From Parvimonas sp. oral taxon 110 str. F0139 (GTDB lineage: Bacteria; Bacillota; Clostridia; Tissierellales; Peptoniphilaceae): a stretch of DNA of 64,000 nt. The DNA is taken from NCBI RefSeq assembly GCF_000214475.1, contig NZ_AFII01000002.1:789000-852999 (forward strand). Direction: 5' to 3'. The notes beneath the pieces were generated by a model that worked only from the letters and a program-made list of their open reading frames with translations, did no database searches and had not been told where the DNA came from. Position numbers and translations under genes: made by a program. Shown here piece after piece: positions 24,935 through 35,849 of this stretch. Within the stretch, counting starts at the first letter, position 1. Every line of letters begins with the position of its first letter.

Positions 24935-26164
24935 ATGACTAAAACTATTCTTGATATTAGAAGAGATTTTCCATATTTGAACGAAGAAAAAGTTGGGAAA
25001 AAAGTTATTTATTTAGATAATGCAGCTACAAGCCAAAAGCCACAAGCTGTTATTGATACTATAACAAATTACTATTCTTATCAAAATGGAAGTCCACATA
25101 GAGGCAGTCATTACTTAAGTATGTCTGCAACAGAAATTTATGAAGGAACTAGAAAAAAAGTTAAGAATTTTCTTAATGCAAAGAGAAGTACTGAAATAAT
25201 TTTTACAAAAAATGCTAGTGAGGCACTTAATTTAGTTGCCTATTGTTATCTTAACAAATTAGAAAAAGATGATGAAATAATGCTTAGTATTATGGAACAT
25301 CATAGTAATTTATGTACTTGGCAATTTTTAAAAGAAAAAACAGGTGCTAAACTTAATTATATTTATCTTGATGATAATTTCCAATTGGATATGAAATCTT
25401 TTGAAGAAAAAATTTCTGATAAAGTAAAATTAGTATGTATAACTGCTGCATCAAATGTAGTAGCTACAATGCCTGACATCAAAAAAATTATTGAAATTGC
25501 TCATAAAAATGGAGCAAAAGTTTTAGTTGATGCATCTCAAATTGTTGCTCATAAAAAACTGGATGTTCAGGATTTAGATGTTGATTTCTTAGCCTTTTCA
25601 GGACATAAAATGTTAAGTGCAATGGGCGTTGGTGTACTTTATGGGAAGTTTGACCTCTTAAAAGAAATGGATCCTTTCCTTTATGGAGGAGACATGATTG
25701 AATATGTTTATGAGGATTATTCAACATATCTTTTACCGGCAGGTCGTTTTGAAGCGGGAACGCAAAATGTAGGAGCAGTTGCTTCACTTGGTTCTGCGAT
25801 TGACTATCTAGAAGAATTGGGATTTGATTATATAGAAAAACTGGAAGGAGAACTTATGAATTTTGCTTTTGAAGAAATGAAAAAGTTAGATTTCATAAAG
25901 ACTTATACTACAAAGGACAAAAACAGATGCCCTGTAATAGCTTTTAATGTAAAAGATGCTCATCCTCATGATGTATCTTCAATACTAGATAGCTTTGGAA
26001 TTGCAATAAGAAGTGGTCATCATTGTGCAGAGCCTTTGCATAGATATTTGAATGAAAATGCAACTTGTAGAGTAAGTTTTTCTTTCTATAACACTAAAGA
26101 AGAAGTAGAATATTTCATTGAGAAATTAAAAGAAGTAAGGAGAATATTACATCTTGGACATTAG
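24935..26164 (+). CDS. sufS: Cysteine desulfurase SufS
   Basis: SufS is a PLP enzyme that releases sulfur from cysteine as a persulfide. The 409 residues show IYLDNAATSQKPQAVI, SPHRGSHYLS and the PLP-Lys in FSGHKMLSAMGVGVLYG. The catalytic Cys lies in IRSGHHCAEPLHRY, within the short-loop type II context. It pairs with SufU as sulfur acceptor. The start is immediately downstream of sufD, after TCGGAGG. Its 3' end overlaps the sufU start by 11 bases. Confidence 0.97.
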   Translation: MTKTILDIRRDFPYLNEEKVGKKVIYLDNAATSQKPQAVIDTITNYYSYQNGSPHRGSHYLSMSATEIYEGTRKKVKNFLNAKRSTEIIFTKNASEALNLVAYCYLNKLEKDDEIMLSIMEHHSNLCTWQFLKEKTGAKLNYIYLDDNFQLDMKSFEEKISDKVKLVCITAASNVVATMPDIKKIIEIAHKNGAKVLVDASQIVAHKKLDVQDLDVDFLAFSGHKMLSAMGVGVLYGKFDLLKEMDPFLYGGDMIEYVYEDYSTYLLPAGRFEAGTQNVGAVASLGSAIDYLEELGFDYIEKLEGELMNFAFEEMKKLDFIKTYTTKDKNRCPVIAFNVKDAHPHDVSSILDSFGIAIRSGHHCAEPLHRYLNENATCRVSFSFYNTKEEVEYFIEKLKEVRRILHLGH

Positions 26165-26579
26165 AGAAATTTATACTGAGATAATAACAGAAGAAAGTAG
26201 AAATACAAAAAATAAAAGATATTTGGAACATCCGACTCACGAAGAAAAAGGTCATAACCCAAGTTGTGGAGATGAAATTACATTACAATTAGATATTGAA
26301 GATGGTATAATTAAAGATGCCTCATATGTTGGAGTAGGTTGTGCAATCTCCCAAGCTTCAACATCTCTTATGATTGATTTAATTAAGGGAAAGACTTTAG
26401 ACGAAGCAAAAGAACTTTGTGAAACATTTTTGGCAATGATTACAGAAGGTCTTGAGGGCGATGAGCTTAAAAAACTTAAGGATGCTATAGCTCTTCAAAA
26501 TATTTCTACAATGCCTGCAAGAGTTAAATGCGCTGTTCTTGCTTGGCATACATTAAAAAATATAATCGAAGCTAATTAA
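26154..26579 (+). CDS. sufU: Zn-dependent sulfurtransferase SufU
   Basis: SufU takes persulfide sulfur from SufS and delivers it to SufB. The 141 residues hold the three Cys of the family: NPSCGDEI, GVGCAISQAS and ARVKCAVLAWHTL, with Asp of GDEI completing the Zn site. The 18-residue insertion before ARVKC (EGDELKKLKDAIALQNI) distinguishes SufU from IscU. The start is TTG 26154 inside the end of sufS, so translation is coupled. Confidence 0.95.
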   Translation: MDIREIYTEIITEESRNTKNKRYLEHPTHEEKGHNPSCGDEITLQLDIEDGIIKDASYVGVGCAISQASTSLMIDLIKGKTLDEAKELCETFLAMITEGLEGDELKKLKDAIALQNISTMPARVKCAVLAWHTLKNIIEAN

Positions 26580-26581
26580 AT

Positions 26582-26613
26582 AAGGTCGTAGCTCTTTTGG
26601 GTTGCGACTTTTT
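26582..26613 (+). terminator. Terminator of the suf operon
   Basis: AGGTCGTAG pairs with TTGCGACT (one wobble) and is followed by T5. Confidence 0.7.
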
Positions 26614-26681
26614 ATTGTGAAACAACAAGGTTCCCGGCACCAACACGATGCGAAGCATCGTTGAAGAGTGGGATTCTTATT
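26614..26681 (+). repeat. Dispersed hairpin repeat, copy 2
   Basis: This is a direct-orientation copy: TTGTGAAACAACAAGGTTC at the left, a perfect inner palindrome CGATGC-GAA-GCATCG in the centre, and GTTGAAGAGTGGG to TTCTTATT at the right. It lies between the suf terminator and the next ribosome site, so it probably forms the leader of the small gene that follows. Confidence 0.78.
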
Positions 26682-26692
26682 TTGGAGGGTAT

Positions 26693-27012
26693 ATGAGGAT
26701 ATTTTTTATATTATATTTGCTTTTAGACGGTTTGTTATACAACTATAAATTATTGATTTCTATAATTTTTATAATGAATTTAATATCTTTTACAATATTT
26801 TATATTGATAAAAGAAAAGCTATAAAAGGCAAGAATAGAATTTCAGAGAATAGCTTATTGTTATCAGCTTTTTTATTTGGCTCTATCGGAGCTTTTTTAT
26901 CTATGCAAATATTTAGACATAAAACTAAAAATTAAAATTTAAAATTTTAGTTCCGCTATTTTTTGTAGTTAAAGTTTTGATTTTATATTATTTATATAAA
27001 TACTTATTTTAG
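26693..27012 (+). pseudogene. DUF1294 small membrane protein, one frameshift
   Basis: GGAGG precedes ATG 26693. The first 80 residues contain two hydrophobic helices and the DUF1294 features FYIDKRKAIKGKNRISENSLL, then GSIGAFLSMQIFRHKTK. At the A5 run near 26929 the frame shifts. Restoring one A gives KLKFKILVPLFFVVKVLILYYLYKYLF and a stop at 27012, the expected third helix of the family. The joined product would be about 106 residues. The function of DUF1294 is unknown. Confidence 0.8.
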
Positions 27013-27020
27013 GTGATGTT

Positions 27021-27548
27021 ATGAGGAATATTAGATTTTATACAGAAAGATTGAATATAGCGGATATGATGTTTTCTGATTGTGACTACGCAGCAAAAGA
27101 ATGGGGAAATGAAATATCCGGGAAATATATGTGTGATCCATTTTACGAAAATGGAGATGAACTTAGAGATATATTAAAAGATGAGTTGGAAAATTCAGAA
27201 AAATGGACTGACGATTTCTATTTTTCAGTTTTTACAAAAGAAAATGATGAAATAATTGGAACTGCTTGTGCTTTTGAAGTTGAAAAGAGTAATAGAATAT
27301 GGGGTATTGGATATTCAATAAAGCGAACTGAATGGAATAGAGGTTATGGGACGGAACTCGTTAATGGTTTGTGTAAATTTTTAAAATTACATAATGCAGA
27401 AATTATAAACACATTAATTGCAAAAGAAAATATTTCATCTTTGAAGATTTGTTTTAAGAATGGATTTGAGATTTTTAAAGAAACAGAATTTATTAAATCA
27501 GGAACTGATATAAAATATTCAGCATATGAACTTAGGAAAAAACAATAA
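27021..27548 (+). CDS. GNAT family N-acetyltransferase
   Basis: The 175 residues resemble RimJ/RimL-type acetyltransferases. ENDEIIGTACAFEVEK forms the central strand pair, WGIGYSIKRTEWNRGYGTELV is the acetyl-CoA loop (R-G-Y-G) and LIAKENISSLKICFKNGFEIFKE is the C-terminal block. The ribosome site AGGTGA lies 5 bases before ATG. The substrate is unknown; it could be a protein N-terminus or a small amine. Confidence 0.87.
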   Translation: MRNIRFYTERLNIADMMFSDCDYAAKEWGNEISGKYMCDPFYENGDELRDILKDELENSEKWTDDFYFSVFTKENDEIIGTACAFEVEKSNRIWGIGYSIKRTEWNRGYGTELVNGLCKFLKLHNAEIINTLIAKENISSLKICFKNGFEIFKETEFIKSGTDIKYSAYELRKKQ

Positions 27549-27578
27549 TAATATTTTTTCAAAGCACAGTAATCAGTA

Positions 27579-27607
27579 TTGACAAATTTCATTTATAAGT
27601 ATAGAAT
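27579..27607 (+). promoter_or_regulatory. Putative promoter of the 58-residue membrane peptide gene
   Basis: TTGACA at 27579-27584 and TAGAAT at 27602-27607 have a 17-base spacer. The leader would be about 75 nt. Confidence 0.55.
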
Positions 27608-27687
27608 TAAGGTGTAAGAGTAGAGAGATAATTTATTTGATTTTATATTAGTATAATGACATTGATGTAATATAAGGAGGTCTTTAT

Positions 27688-27864
27688 ATGTCTAATTCAG
27701 AAATAACAATTTTGGCATTAATATCTATACAATGTTGTGCAATTGTGTTTTCAATTTATAGTGTGGAGAAAACAATCAATAAAAACAATAAAGAAATGTT
27801 GTCTAAAATAGATGAATTAAATAATACAATAAAAGAACTGGAGTCAAAGTTAGAAAAGAAATAA
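27688..27864 (+). CDS. Small membrane protein with C-terminal coiled coil (58 aa)
   Basis: TAAGGAGG lies 8 bases before ATG 27688. The product has one hydrophobic N-terminal segment (ITILALISIQCCAIVFSIYSV) and a charged helical tail with heptad-like spacing (MLSKIDELNNTIKELESKLEKK). It has its own promoter-like sequence and terminator, so it is likely a real gene. The family is not recognised. The shape resembles small membrane-anchored adaptor or phage-holin-like peptides, but nothing nearby supports a phage. Confidence 0.7.
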   Translation: MSNSEITILALISIQCCAIVFSIYSVEKTINKNNKEMLSKIDELNNTIKELESKLEKK

Positions 27865-27874
27865 AAAATTATTT

Positions 27875-27905
27875 AAAGGAAGTGATAAAAATTACTTCCT
27901 TTTTT
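27875..27905 (+). terminator. Terminator after the 58-residue peptide gene
   Basis: AAAGGAAGT and ACTTCCTTT form a stem followed by T6. The symmetric A and T runs could also serve the minus-strand gene that ends at 27921. Confidence 0.8.
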
Positions 27906-27920
27906 GATTATGAAATTAAA

Positions 27921-28070
27921 TTAAAATTTATCTTTAAATAGATCGTATAAATGAAAGGCTAATACTATTCCAAAGCAGACAAATGTTATAGTAGAAAGCT
28001 CTTTGAAATGAAATATAATTAAAAATACTATTATAGTGATTGTTAAATAATTCATCCATTTTTTTCTCAT
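27921..28070 (-). CDS. Small two-helix membrane protein (49 aa)
   Basis: On the minus strand, AAAGGAGG lies 6 bases before an ATG at 28070. The 49 residues hold two hydrophobic segments (YLTITIIVFLIIFHF and ITFVCFGIVLAFHLY) with a basic start (RKKW) and a charged end (DLFKDKF). It converges on the 58-residue peptide gene and shares the terminator region. The family is not recognised. Confidence 0.6.
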   Translation of the reverse strand: MRKKWMNYLTITIIVFLIIFHFKELSTITFVCFGIVLAFHLYDLFKDKF

Positions 28071-28249
28071 AATTGCCTCCTTTAGATTAATATTAAATAG
28101 TAATTTATTGAATTTTCAAAACAATATATTTACAACTGTATTATACCATAATATAGTATTTAATTAAAGTATTCATAATATGAAATTAAAATTATCAGGT
28201 TCAAAGGTCAATTTCTGTTAAAAAAAATGAAAAAATTCCAAAAAAAGTC

Positions 28250-28278
28250 TTTACTTTTTATAAAAAATCTGTTAAAAT
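28250..28278 (+). promoter_or_regulatory. Sigma-A promoter of rpoBC
   Basis: TTTACT at 28250-28255 and TAAAAT at 28273-28278 have a 17-base spacer. The leader is about 70 nt. No rplJ-rplL genes lie upstream, so rpoBC is transcribed on its own here. The rest of 28071-28352 is AT-rich with no other visible feature. Confidence 0.7.
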
Positions 28279-28352
28279 TTAAAGATAATAATGTAATAGT
28301 GGGATAATATGTATTTTTATCTTTTTTTAATTTTTCAAAGGGGTGAAGTTTT

Positions 28353-31300
28353 ATGACACATACTGAAAAGTATGGAATCACAGAAAGGGTTAGTTATTCA
28401 AAAATTCAAAATGTTTTGGATCTTCCAAACCTAATTGCCATTCAAACTGATAGTTATGACTGGTTTATTAAGCAAGGAATTAGAGATGTTTTTGACGATA
28501 TTAGTCCGATTAGAGACTATTCCGAAGCTATGAAGCTGGAATTTTTAAATTATCGTTTAGAAAATGCTCCAAAGTATTCAGAACAAGAATGTAAGGATAG
28601 GGATATGAACTATTCAACACTTCTAAAAGTAGATGTTCGTTTAACAAACAATAATACAGGCGAAGTTAAAGAACAAGAAGTGTTTATGGGAGAAATTCCT
28701 TTGATGACTGACAACGGGACTTTTATTATTAATGGGGCTGAAAGAGTTATCGTAAGTCAGCTTGTTAGAAGTCCGGGTGTATATTATGGAGAAGAAATTG
28801 ACAAGTCAGGTAATAAGTTATTTTCTTCAACAGTAATTCCGAACAGAGGTGCTTGGTTAGAATATGATACCGACACAAACGGAGTTGTAAGTGTTCGTAT
28901 TGACCGAACAAGAAAATTGCCTATAACAACTATGATTAGGGCGTTGTTATATGAAACAAATGAAGAAATGGTTGAAAATTTCGGAGATATTAAAGAACTT
29001 CATACTACTTTGGAAAAAGATATAACAAAGAGTTATCAAGAAGCTATTCTTGAAATTTATAGAAAATTAAAGCCGGGGGATCCTGCTACTGTTGAAAGTG
29101 GGGAAAGTTTATTACATAATTTACTTTTCGATCCAAGAAGATATGATCTTGCAAAAGTTGGTAGATATAAATTTAATAAGAAATTAGCTTTAAGAAATAG
29201 GTTAATAGGAACAATTTTAGCTGAAGATATTTTCAAGACCGATAAATTCGGTGAAATGGAAAAAATTGCAAGTGTTGGAGATTATATTTCTGAAGAACTT
29301 GCAGAAAAAATTGAAAATGCTGGATATAAGAGAGTTCATGTAAAAGTTGAAGACAAAGAGATTATCGTTGTTGGTAACCACTTTGTTGATATTAGTGCGT
29401 TTGAATTGGGATTTGATATTTCATGCAATGGACTTTCTGAAAAAATTTACTATCCAGTTATGATGGAAATTTTAGAAGCTGCATCAGAATATGAAGGCGA
29501 AGAATATGAAACACAAGTTAAGAGAGCTGTTAGAAATAGAGTTAAAGAGCTTTCTCCTACTCATATTATTCGTGATGATATTGAAGCTACTGTAAGTTAT
29601 GAATTTAACTTATTCTATGGTCTTGGAATTTGTGATGATATTGACCATTTAGGAAATAGAAGAGTTAGAGCTGTTGGAGAACTTTTACAAAATCAATTTA
29701 GAATTGGTTTATCAAGAATGGAGAGGGTTGTTAGAGAAAGAATGTCAACTCAAGATCCAGATCTTGCTACGCCTCAAGGACTTATTAATATAAGACCTCT
29801 TGTTGCGTCTTTAAAAGAATTCTTCGGTTCTTCACAATTATCACAATTCATGGATCAAAACAATCCACTTGCAGAACTTACTCATAAGAGAAGATTATCA
29901 GCATTAGGACCTGGTGGTCTTAGTAGAGATAGAGCAGGATACGAAGTAAGAGACGTTCATGAAAGTCACTACGGAAGAATTTGTCCGATAGAAACTCCAG
30001 AAGGTCCAAACATCGGTCTAATTACTTCTCTTACAACTTATGCAAGAGTTGATCAATATGGATTTATTGAAACACCATATCGTGTTGTAAATAATGGAAT
30101 TGCTACAAAGGACATTGTTTATTTAACTGCTGATGAAGAAGATGAAGTTATTATTGCTCAAGCTAATGAACCACTTGATGAAAATGGACGTTTTGTAAAC
30201 GAAAGAGTAAGTGGTCGTGGTATTAATGGAGAAAATGATATTTATCCAAGAGATACAATTCAACTTATGGACGTTTCTCCTCAACAAATTGTATCAGTTG
30301 GTACAGCAATGATTCCTTTCCTTGAAAATGACGATGCAACTCGTGCGTTGATGGGTTCAAACATGCAAAGACAAGCAGTGCCTCTACTTGTTACTGAAGC
30401 TCCTATCGTAGGAACTGGTATAGAACATAAAGCGGCAAGAGATAGTGGTGTTGTTATCGTTGCTAAAAATTCAGGAATTGTTACAAAAGTTGATAGTGAT
30501 GAAATTCATATCAAAAGAGATTTAGATAATGTAGTTGATAAATATAGATTACTTAAATTTAAACGTTCAAACCAAGGGACAACAATTAATCAAAGACCTA
30601 TAGTTAATGAAAATGACAGAATTAAAGCAGGGGATATTATTGCCGACGGTCCTTCAACTGAAAATGGAGAAATCGCATTAGGTAAAAATATTTTAATGGC
30701 ATTTATGAACTGGGAAGGCTATAACTACGAAGATGCAATGTTGTTGAATGAACAACTTGTTATAGATGATGTTTTAACTTCATTACACATTGAAGAACAT
30801 GAATGTGAAGCGAGAGAAATCAAATTAGGTTCTGAAGAAATCACAAGAGATGTTATAAATATCGGTGAAGATATGAGAAAGAACTTAGATGAAAATGGTA
30901 TTATAAGAATTGGTGCTGAAGTTAATTCAGGAGATATCTTAGTTGGTAAAGTATCACCTAAGGGAGAAACTGAATTAAGCGCAGAAGAAAGACTTTTAAG
31001 AGCTATTTTCGGAGAAAAGGCAAGAGAAGTAAGAGATACTTCTTTAAGAGTTCCTCATGGAGAAACTGGTATTGTTGTAGATGTTAAATGTTATAGTAGA
31101 AAAAATGGAGATGAATTACCACCAGGAGTAAATGAAGTGGTTAGAGTTTATGTAGCCACTAAGAGAAAGATTAATGTAGGGGATAAAATGTGTGGTAGAC
31201 ATGGTAACAAAGGGGTTATTTCAAGAATAATGCCTCAAGAAGATATGCCATTCTTACCAGATGGAACTCCTTTACAAATCGTTCTTAATCCATTAGGGGT

Positions 31301-32111
31301 ACCTTCTCGTATGAACATCGGACAAGTACTTGAAGTGCATTTAGGACTTGCAGCTAAAAGACTTGGTTGGAAAGTTGCAACACCTGTATTTGACGGAGCA
31401 AGTGATATTGATGTTCTTGATGCATTAAAGCTTGCTGGTTGTCCTGAATCAGGAAAAATAAAACTTAGAGACGGAAGAACTGGAGATGAATTTGACAATC
31501 CTGTAACTGTTGGTTATATGTATATGTTAAAACTTCACCATTTAGTAGATGAAAAAATTCATGCTAGATCTATCGGACCTTATTCTTTAGTTACACAACA
31601 ACCACTTGGTGGTAAGGCACAATTTGGTGGACAAAGATTTGGAGAAATGGAAGTTTGGGCATTGGAAGCATATGGCGCAAGTCATACTTTACAAGAAATG
31701 CTAACTGTTAAGAGTGATGACATTGTAGGTAGGGTTAAGACTTATGAATCAATTGTTAAGGGTGTAAATATTCCTGAACCAGGTATTCCTGAATCCTTCA
31801 AAGTTCTTATGAAAGAATTACAATCATTATGTTTAGATGTTAAATTGATTGATGAAGAAGGAGAAGAAATCAAACTTAGAGAAAATTCCGATGAAATTAA
31901 GGCTCAACTTGTTTTAAATGAAGAGTATGCCAAAGAAGAAGAGGAAGAAGATTTTGACTTTGATTCATTCTATGATCAATCTGGAAATAAGGAAGAAGAT
32001 TTTGATGGCTTTGACCTTAGTTTCTTAGAAGATAAAGATGAAAAAGAAAAAAGTAGTTCAGAAGAAGTAGAACAAGACGAAATATTTATAGAAGAAGATA
32101 TTGATCAATAA
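28353..32111 (+). CDS. rpoB: DNA-directed RNA polymerase subunit beta
   Basis: The beta subunit of RNA polymerase, 1252 residues, is full length with all conserved blocks. The rifampicin-region sequence [20 protein letters not shown] shows no classical resistance substitution. [10 protein letters not shown], the [11 protein letters not shown] active-site block and [23 protein letters not shown] are present. After the usual C-terminal anchor (about residue 1165) comes an acidic tail of about 80 residues rich in Glu/Asp/Ser ([12 protein letters not shown] to the end), longer than in most Firmicutes. GGGGTGA precedes ATG. Confidence 0.98.
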   Translation: MTHTEKYGITERVSYSKIQNVLDLPNLIAIQTDSYDWFIKQGIRDVFDDISPIRDYSEAMKLEFLNYRLENAPKYSEQECKDRDMNYSTLLKVDVRLTNNNTGEVKEQEVFMGEIPLMTDNGTFIINGAERVIVSQLVRSPGVYYGEEIDKSGNKLFSSTVIPNRGAWLEYDTDTNGVVSVRIDRTRKLPITTMIRALLYETNEEMVENFGDIKELHTTLEKDITKSYQEAILEIYRKLKPGDPATVESGESLLHNLLFDPRRYDLAKVGRYKFNKKLALRNRLIGTILAEDIFKTDKFGEMEKIASVGDYISEELAEKIENAGYKRVHVKVEDKEIIVVGNHFVDISAFELGFDISCNGLSEKIYYPVMMEILEAASEYEGEEYETQVKRAVRNRVKELSPTHIIRDDIEATVSYEFNLFYGLGICDDIDHLGNRRVRAVGELLQNQFRIGLSRMERVVRERMSTQDPDLATPQGLINIRPLVASLKEFFGSSQLSQFMDQNNPLAELTHKRRLSALGPGGLSRDRAGYEVRDVHESHYGRICPIETPEGPNIGLITSLTTYARVDQYGFIETPYRVVNNGIATKDIVYLTADEEDEVIIAQANEPLDENGRFVNERVSGRGINGENDIYPRDTIQLMDVSPQQIVSVGTAMIPFLENDDATRALMGSNMQRQAVPLLVTEAPIVGTGIEHKAARDSGVVIVAKNSGIVTKVDSDEIHIKRDLDNVVDKYRLLKFKRSNQGTTINQRPIVNENDRIKAGDIIADGPSTENGEIALGKNILMAFMNWEGYNYEDAMLLNEQLVIDDVLTSLHIEEHECEAREIKLGSEEITRDVINIGEDMRKNLDENGIIRIGAEVNSGDILVGKVSPKGETELSAEERLLRAIFGEKAREVRDTSLRVPHGETGIVVDVKCYSRKNGDELPPGVNEVVRVYVATKRKINVGDKMCGRHGNKGVISRIMPQEDMPFLPDGTPLQIVLNPLGVPSRMNIGQVLEVHLGLAAKRLGWKVATPVFDGASDIDVLDALKLAGCPESGKIKLRDGRTGDEFDNPVTVGYMYMLKLHHLVDEKIHARSIGPYSLVTQQPLGGKAQFGGQRFGEMEVWALEAYGASHTLQEMLTVKSDDIVGRVKTYESIVKGVNIPEPGIPESFKVLMKELQSLCLDVKLIDEEGEEIKLRENSDEIKAQLVLNEEYAKEEEEEDFDFDSFYDQSGNKEEDFDGFDLSFLEDKDEKEKSSSEEVEQDEIFIEEDIDQ

Positions 32112-32134
32112 CATAGAGGAAGGGAGTGGACTCC

Positions 32135-35100
32135 TTGTTGGAATTAAATAATTTTGATGCAATGAAAATTGGCTTAGCTTCACCTGATAAAATAAGAAGT
32201 TGGTCAAGAGGAGAAGTTAAAAAACCAGAAACCATAAATTACAGAACCTTAAAGCCTGAAAAAGATGGTCTTTTCTGTGAAAAAATATTTGGACCGGTAA
32301 AAGACTGGGAATGTAATTGTGGTAAGTATAAAAGAATAAAATACAAGGGAAATGTATGTGAAAAATGTGGAGTTGAAATCACAAAGTCTAAAGTAAGACG
32401 TGAGAGAATGGGTCATATAGAACTTGTTGCTCCGGTTTCTCATATATGGTATTTTAAAGGAATACCTTCAAGAATGGGTCTTATATTAGACATGAGCCCA
32501 AGAGCTCTTGAAAAAATCTTATATTTTGCAAATTATGTTGTTCTTGATGCAAAAGATACTGACCTTTATGTTAAACAATTACTAACTGAAGGCGAATATG
32601 GAGAAGCTTGTGAAAAATTTGGTGCAGAAAATTTCAGAGTTGGAATGGGTGCTGAAGCAATTAAAGAGCTTTTAGAAAATATAGATTTAGATGAGCTTTC
32701 AGATGAATTGAAAAAAGGTCTTGTTGATGCAACTGGTCAAAAGAAAATTAGACTTTCAAGAAGACTTGAAGTTTGTGAAGCTTTCAGAAAATCAGGAAAT
32801 AGACCTGAATGGATGATTATTGATGTCGTTCCTGTTATTCCACCTGATTTAAGACCTATGGTTCAACTTGAAGGTGGAAGATTTGCAACTTCAGACTTAA
32901 ATGATTTGTATAGACGTGTTATAAATAGAAATAATAGATTGAAAAAACTTATTGAAATTCATGCTCCAGAAATCATCATGAGAAATGAAAAGAGAATGTT
33001 ACAAGAAGCAGTTGATACATTAATAGATAACGGAAGACATGGAAAAGCTGTGACAGGAGCAGGAAATAGAGAGCTTAAATCTTTATCAGATATGTTAAAG
33101 GGAAAGACAGGAAGATTTAGACAAAACTTACTTGGAAAGCGTGTTGACTATTCAGGACGTTCAGTAATCGTAGTAGGTCCGGATTTGAAATTCCACCAAT
33201 GTGGACTTCCTAAAAAAATGGCTCTTGAATTATTCAAACCTTTCATTATGAAACAATTAGTTGAAGATGGAATTGTTCATAATATTAAGAGTGCAAAAAA
33301 ATATGTAGAAAGATTAAATTCAAATGTTTGGGACATTTTGGATAAAGTTATCAAAGATCATCCTGTGCTTTTAAACAGAGCACCGACTCTTCATAGACTT
33401 GGTATTCAAGCATTTGAACCGGTTTTAGTTGAAGGAAAAGCAATAAAATTGCATCCATTAGTTTGTACTGCATATAATGCCGACTTTGATGGTGACCAAA
33501 TGGCTGTTCATTTACCTTTATCAACTGAAGCCCAAGCAGAAGCAAGACTTTTGATGCTTTCTACAAATAATATTTTGGCTCCAAAAGATGGTAAGCCTAT
33601 CACAACTCCTACACAAGATATGGTATTAGGTTCATATTACTTAACAAGTGGAACTGTTGAAGAACAAGCTGTTCGTTCATTTATGGATTATGATGAAATG
33701 TTTAAGGCTTATTCTACAAATAATGTTAAAATTCATGATACTGTTAATATCTTGTATAGAGATGAAGAAACAGGAGAAAGTCAAATCGTAAAATCAACTG
33801 TTGGTAGATTTATATTTAATGAACATATTCCACAAGATTTAGGATTTGTTGATAGAAGTAAAGATAAATTCTCATTAGAAATAGATAGACTTGTAGATAA
33901 AAAAATGCTTGGTAAGATTGTAGATAAATGTTTTAGAAAACATGGAAATATTAAAACTGCTGAAGTATTAGACTATATCAAATCTACAGGATATAAATAT
34001 TCAACAGTTGGAGCTATTTCAATTTCAATGAATGACGTAATAGTTCCGGAAGAAAAATGGGAAATTCTTAAAGAAGCAGAAAAGAAAATTGCTGTTTATG
34101 AAGAATTATTTAGAGACGGTTTAGTTTCCGAACAAGAAAGATATGAATATGTAATCTCTGTTTGGACTAAAGCTACTGAAGATATTACAAAGATTCTTGT
34201 TGAAAAACAAGATCCTACAAATAGTATTTCAATCATGGCTGACTCAGGAGCCAGAGGTAATATTAACCAAATTAGACAGTTAGCTGGAATGCGTGGACTT
34301 ATGAGTTCTGCTACCGGTAGAATTGTAGAAATTCCTATCAAAGCTAACTTTAGAGAAGGTCTTTCTGTACAAGAGTTCTTTATTTCAACTCACGGTTCAA
34401 GAAAAGGACTTTCAGATACTGCACTTAGAACAGCTGACTCCGGATATTTAACAAGAAGACTTGTAGATGTTTCTCAAGATGTAATTGTTAGAGAAGATGA
34501 TTGTTGTACAGATGAATATGTATTAGCTAGAGACTTTAAAGACGGAAATGCCATAGTTGAAAAGCTTGCAGACAGAATTGTAGGAAGACATTCATTTGAA
34601 GATGTATTAAATCCTACTACAGGAGAAATATTAATTCATAAAAATGAAATGATTACTGAAGGATTAGCTGAAAAAGTTGAAAAGCTTGGAATTACAGAAA
34701 TAAAAGTTCGTTCAGTTCTAGGTTGTAAATCTAAACATGGTGTTTGTGCAAAATGTTATGGACGTAATCTTGCAACAGGAAATCCAGTTAATATTGGGGA
34801 AGCTGTAGGAATTATAGCTGCTCAATCTATCGGGGAACCGGGTACTCAACTTACCATGAGAACATTCCACTCTGGTGGGGTTGCCGGTGTTGGAATTACT
34901 CAAGGTCTTCCTCGTGTTGAAGAACTTTTTGAAGCAAGAAAACCAAAAGGACTTGCTTATATAACTGAAATTGATGGTACTGTAAAATTAGTTGATAATA
35001 AAAAGAGATATGATATAGTTGTAACTGCAGATGATGGTGATGAAAGAATTTATGCAATACCTTATGGAGCTAGAATTAAAGTTAAAGATGGAGAAGAAAT

Positions 35101-35797
35101 TAAAGCGGGCGATATGCTTACTGAAGGTTCTATAAATCCACATGATATTTTAGCTATTAAAGGTCCAACAGGTGTTCAAGAATACATCACTAAGGAAGTT
35201 CAAAAAGTTTATCGTAATCAAGGGGTAGATATCGATGATAGACATATCGAAATCATTATAAAACAAATGCTTTCTAAAGTTAAAATCGATACTTCAGGTG
35301 ATACTAATTTCTTAGAGGGAAGTTTAGTTCCATTTAGAGAAGTTGAAGCTGTTAATAGAGAAATGCTTGAAGAAGATAAGATGCCAGCAACTTTTGATAA
35401 TGTACTATTAGGTATTACTAAGGCATCTCTTGCTACTGAAAGTTTCTTATCAGCAGCATCATTCCAAGAAACAACTAGAGTTTTAACTGATGCTTCTATT
35501 AAAGGAAAAGCAGATGGATTAATAGGATTAAAAGAAAATGTAATCTTAGGTAAACTTATACCTGCTGGAACTGGAATGAAAGTTTATAAATCAATCGAAA
35601 TTGATTATGAAACAATGGAAGAAGAAGATAGGCTTGCAAGAGAAGCTGCTCTTGAAAATGCTGAATCAGAGGAAGATCATATTTTCGAGGAATCAAAAGA
35701 AAGTGCTGAATCAGATGAAGCAAAAGAAACTGAAACTGAAATCGAATCTGAAGTTGAAACTGAAGAAGTTGAAATCACGGAAGAAGTTGAAGAATAA
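32135..35797 (+). CDS. rpoC: DNA-directed RNA polymerase subunit beta'
   Basis: The beta' subunit carries the catalytic Mg site. About 1220 residues include the N-terminal zinc-binding motif ([20 protein letters not shown]), the catalytic [16 protein letters not shown], the bridge-helix region and the second zinc site [18 protein letters not shown] at 32126 lies inside the AGGAAGGGAG ribosome site, so TTG 32135 or 32138 (giving [15 protein letters not shown]) is preferred. The tail beyond residue about 1165 is strongly acidic (about 55 residues, Glu-rich), mirroring rpoB. It lies about 25 bases after rpoB in one operon. Confidence 0.97.
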   Translation: MLELNNFDAMKIGLASPDKIRSWSRGEVKKPETINYRTLKPEKDGLFCEKIFGPVKDWECNCGKYKRIKYKGNVCEKCGVEITKSKVRRERMGHIELVAPVSHIWYFKGIPSRMGLILDMSPRALEKILYFANYVVLDAKDTDLYVKQLLTEGEYGEACEKFGAENFRVGMGAEAIKELLENIDLDELSDELKKGLVDATGQKKIRLSRRLEVCEAFRKSGNRPEWMIIDVVPVIPPDLRPMVQLEGGRFATSDLNDLYRRVINRNNRLKKLIEIHAPEIIMRNEKRMLQEAVDTLIDNGRHGKAVTGAGNRELKSLSDMLKGKTGRFRQNLLGKRVDYSGRSVIVVGPDLKFHQCGLPKKMALELFKPFIMKQLVEDGIVHNIKSAKKYVERLNSNVWDILDKVIKDHPVLLNRAPTLHRLGIQAFEPVLVEGKAIKLHPLVCTAYNADFDGDQMAVHLPLSTEAQAEARLLMLSTNNILAPKDGKPITTPTQDMVLGSYYLTSGTVEEQAVRSFMDYDEMFKAYSTNNVKIHDTVNILYRDEETGESQIVKSTVGRFIFNEHIPQDLGFVDRSKDKFSLEIDRLVDKKMLGKIVDKCFRKHGNIKTAEVLDYIKSTGYKYSTVGAISISMNDVIVPEEKWEILKEAEKKIAVYEELFRDGLVSEQERYEYVISVWTKATEDITKILVEKQDPTNSISIMADSGARGNINQIRQLAGMRGLMSSATGRIVEIPIKANFREGLSVQEFFISTHGSRKGLSDTALRTADSGYLTRRLVDVSQDVIVREDDCCTDEYVLARDFKDGNAIVEKLADRIVGRHSFEDVLNPTTGEILIHKNEMITEGLAEKVEKLGITEIKVRSVLGCKSKHGVCAKCYGRNLATGNPVNIGEAVGIIAAQSIGEPGTQLTMRTFHSGGVAGVGITQGLPRVEELFEARKPKGLAYITEIDGTVKLVDNKKRYDIVVTADDGDERIYAIPYGARIKVKDGEEIKAGDMLTEGSINPHDILAIKGPTGVQEYITKEVQKVYRNQGVDIDDRHIEIIIKQMLSKVKIDTSGDTNFLEGSLVPFREVEAVNREMLEEDKMPATFDNVLLGITKASLATESFLSAASFQETTRVLTDASIKGKADGLIGLKENVILGKLIPAGTGMKVYKSIEIDYETMEEEDRLAREAALENAESEEDHIFEESKESAESDEAKETETEIESEVETEEVEITEEVEE

Positions 35798-35802
35798 TAT
35801 TT

Positions 35803-35832
35803 AGAGTCGGAAGAAACTTTCCGACTCTTTCT
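35803..35832 (+). terminator. Terminator of rpoBC
   Basis: AGAGTCGGAA and TTTCCGACTCT form a stem with a short A-rich loop, followed by TT-C-T. Confidence 0.75.
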
Positions 35833-35849
35833 ATAAAGTGAGGATTAAT

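Noticed and set aside
27688-28070. Prophage remnant around the small membrane peptides
   Set aside because: No integrase, lysin, portal or repressor genes nearby, and base composition does not change.
29820-29960. Rifampicin-resistance mutation in rpoB
   Set aside because: The visible block ([20 protein letters not shown], then [11 protein letters not shown]) has the common susceptible-type residues.
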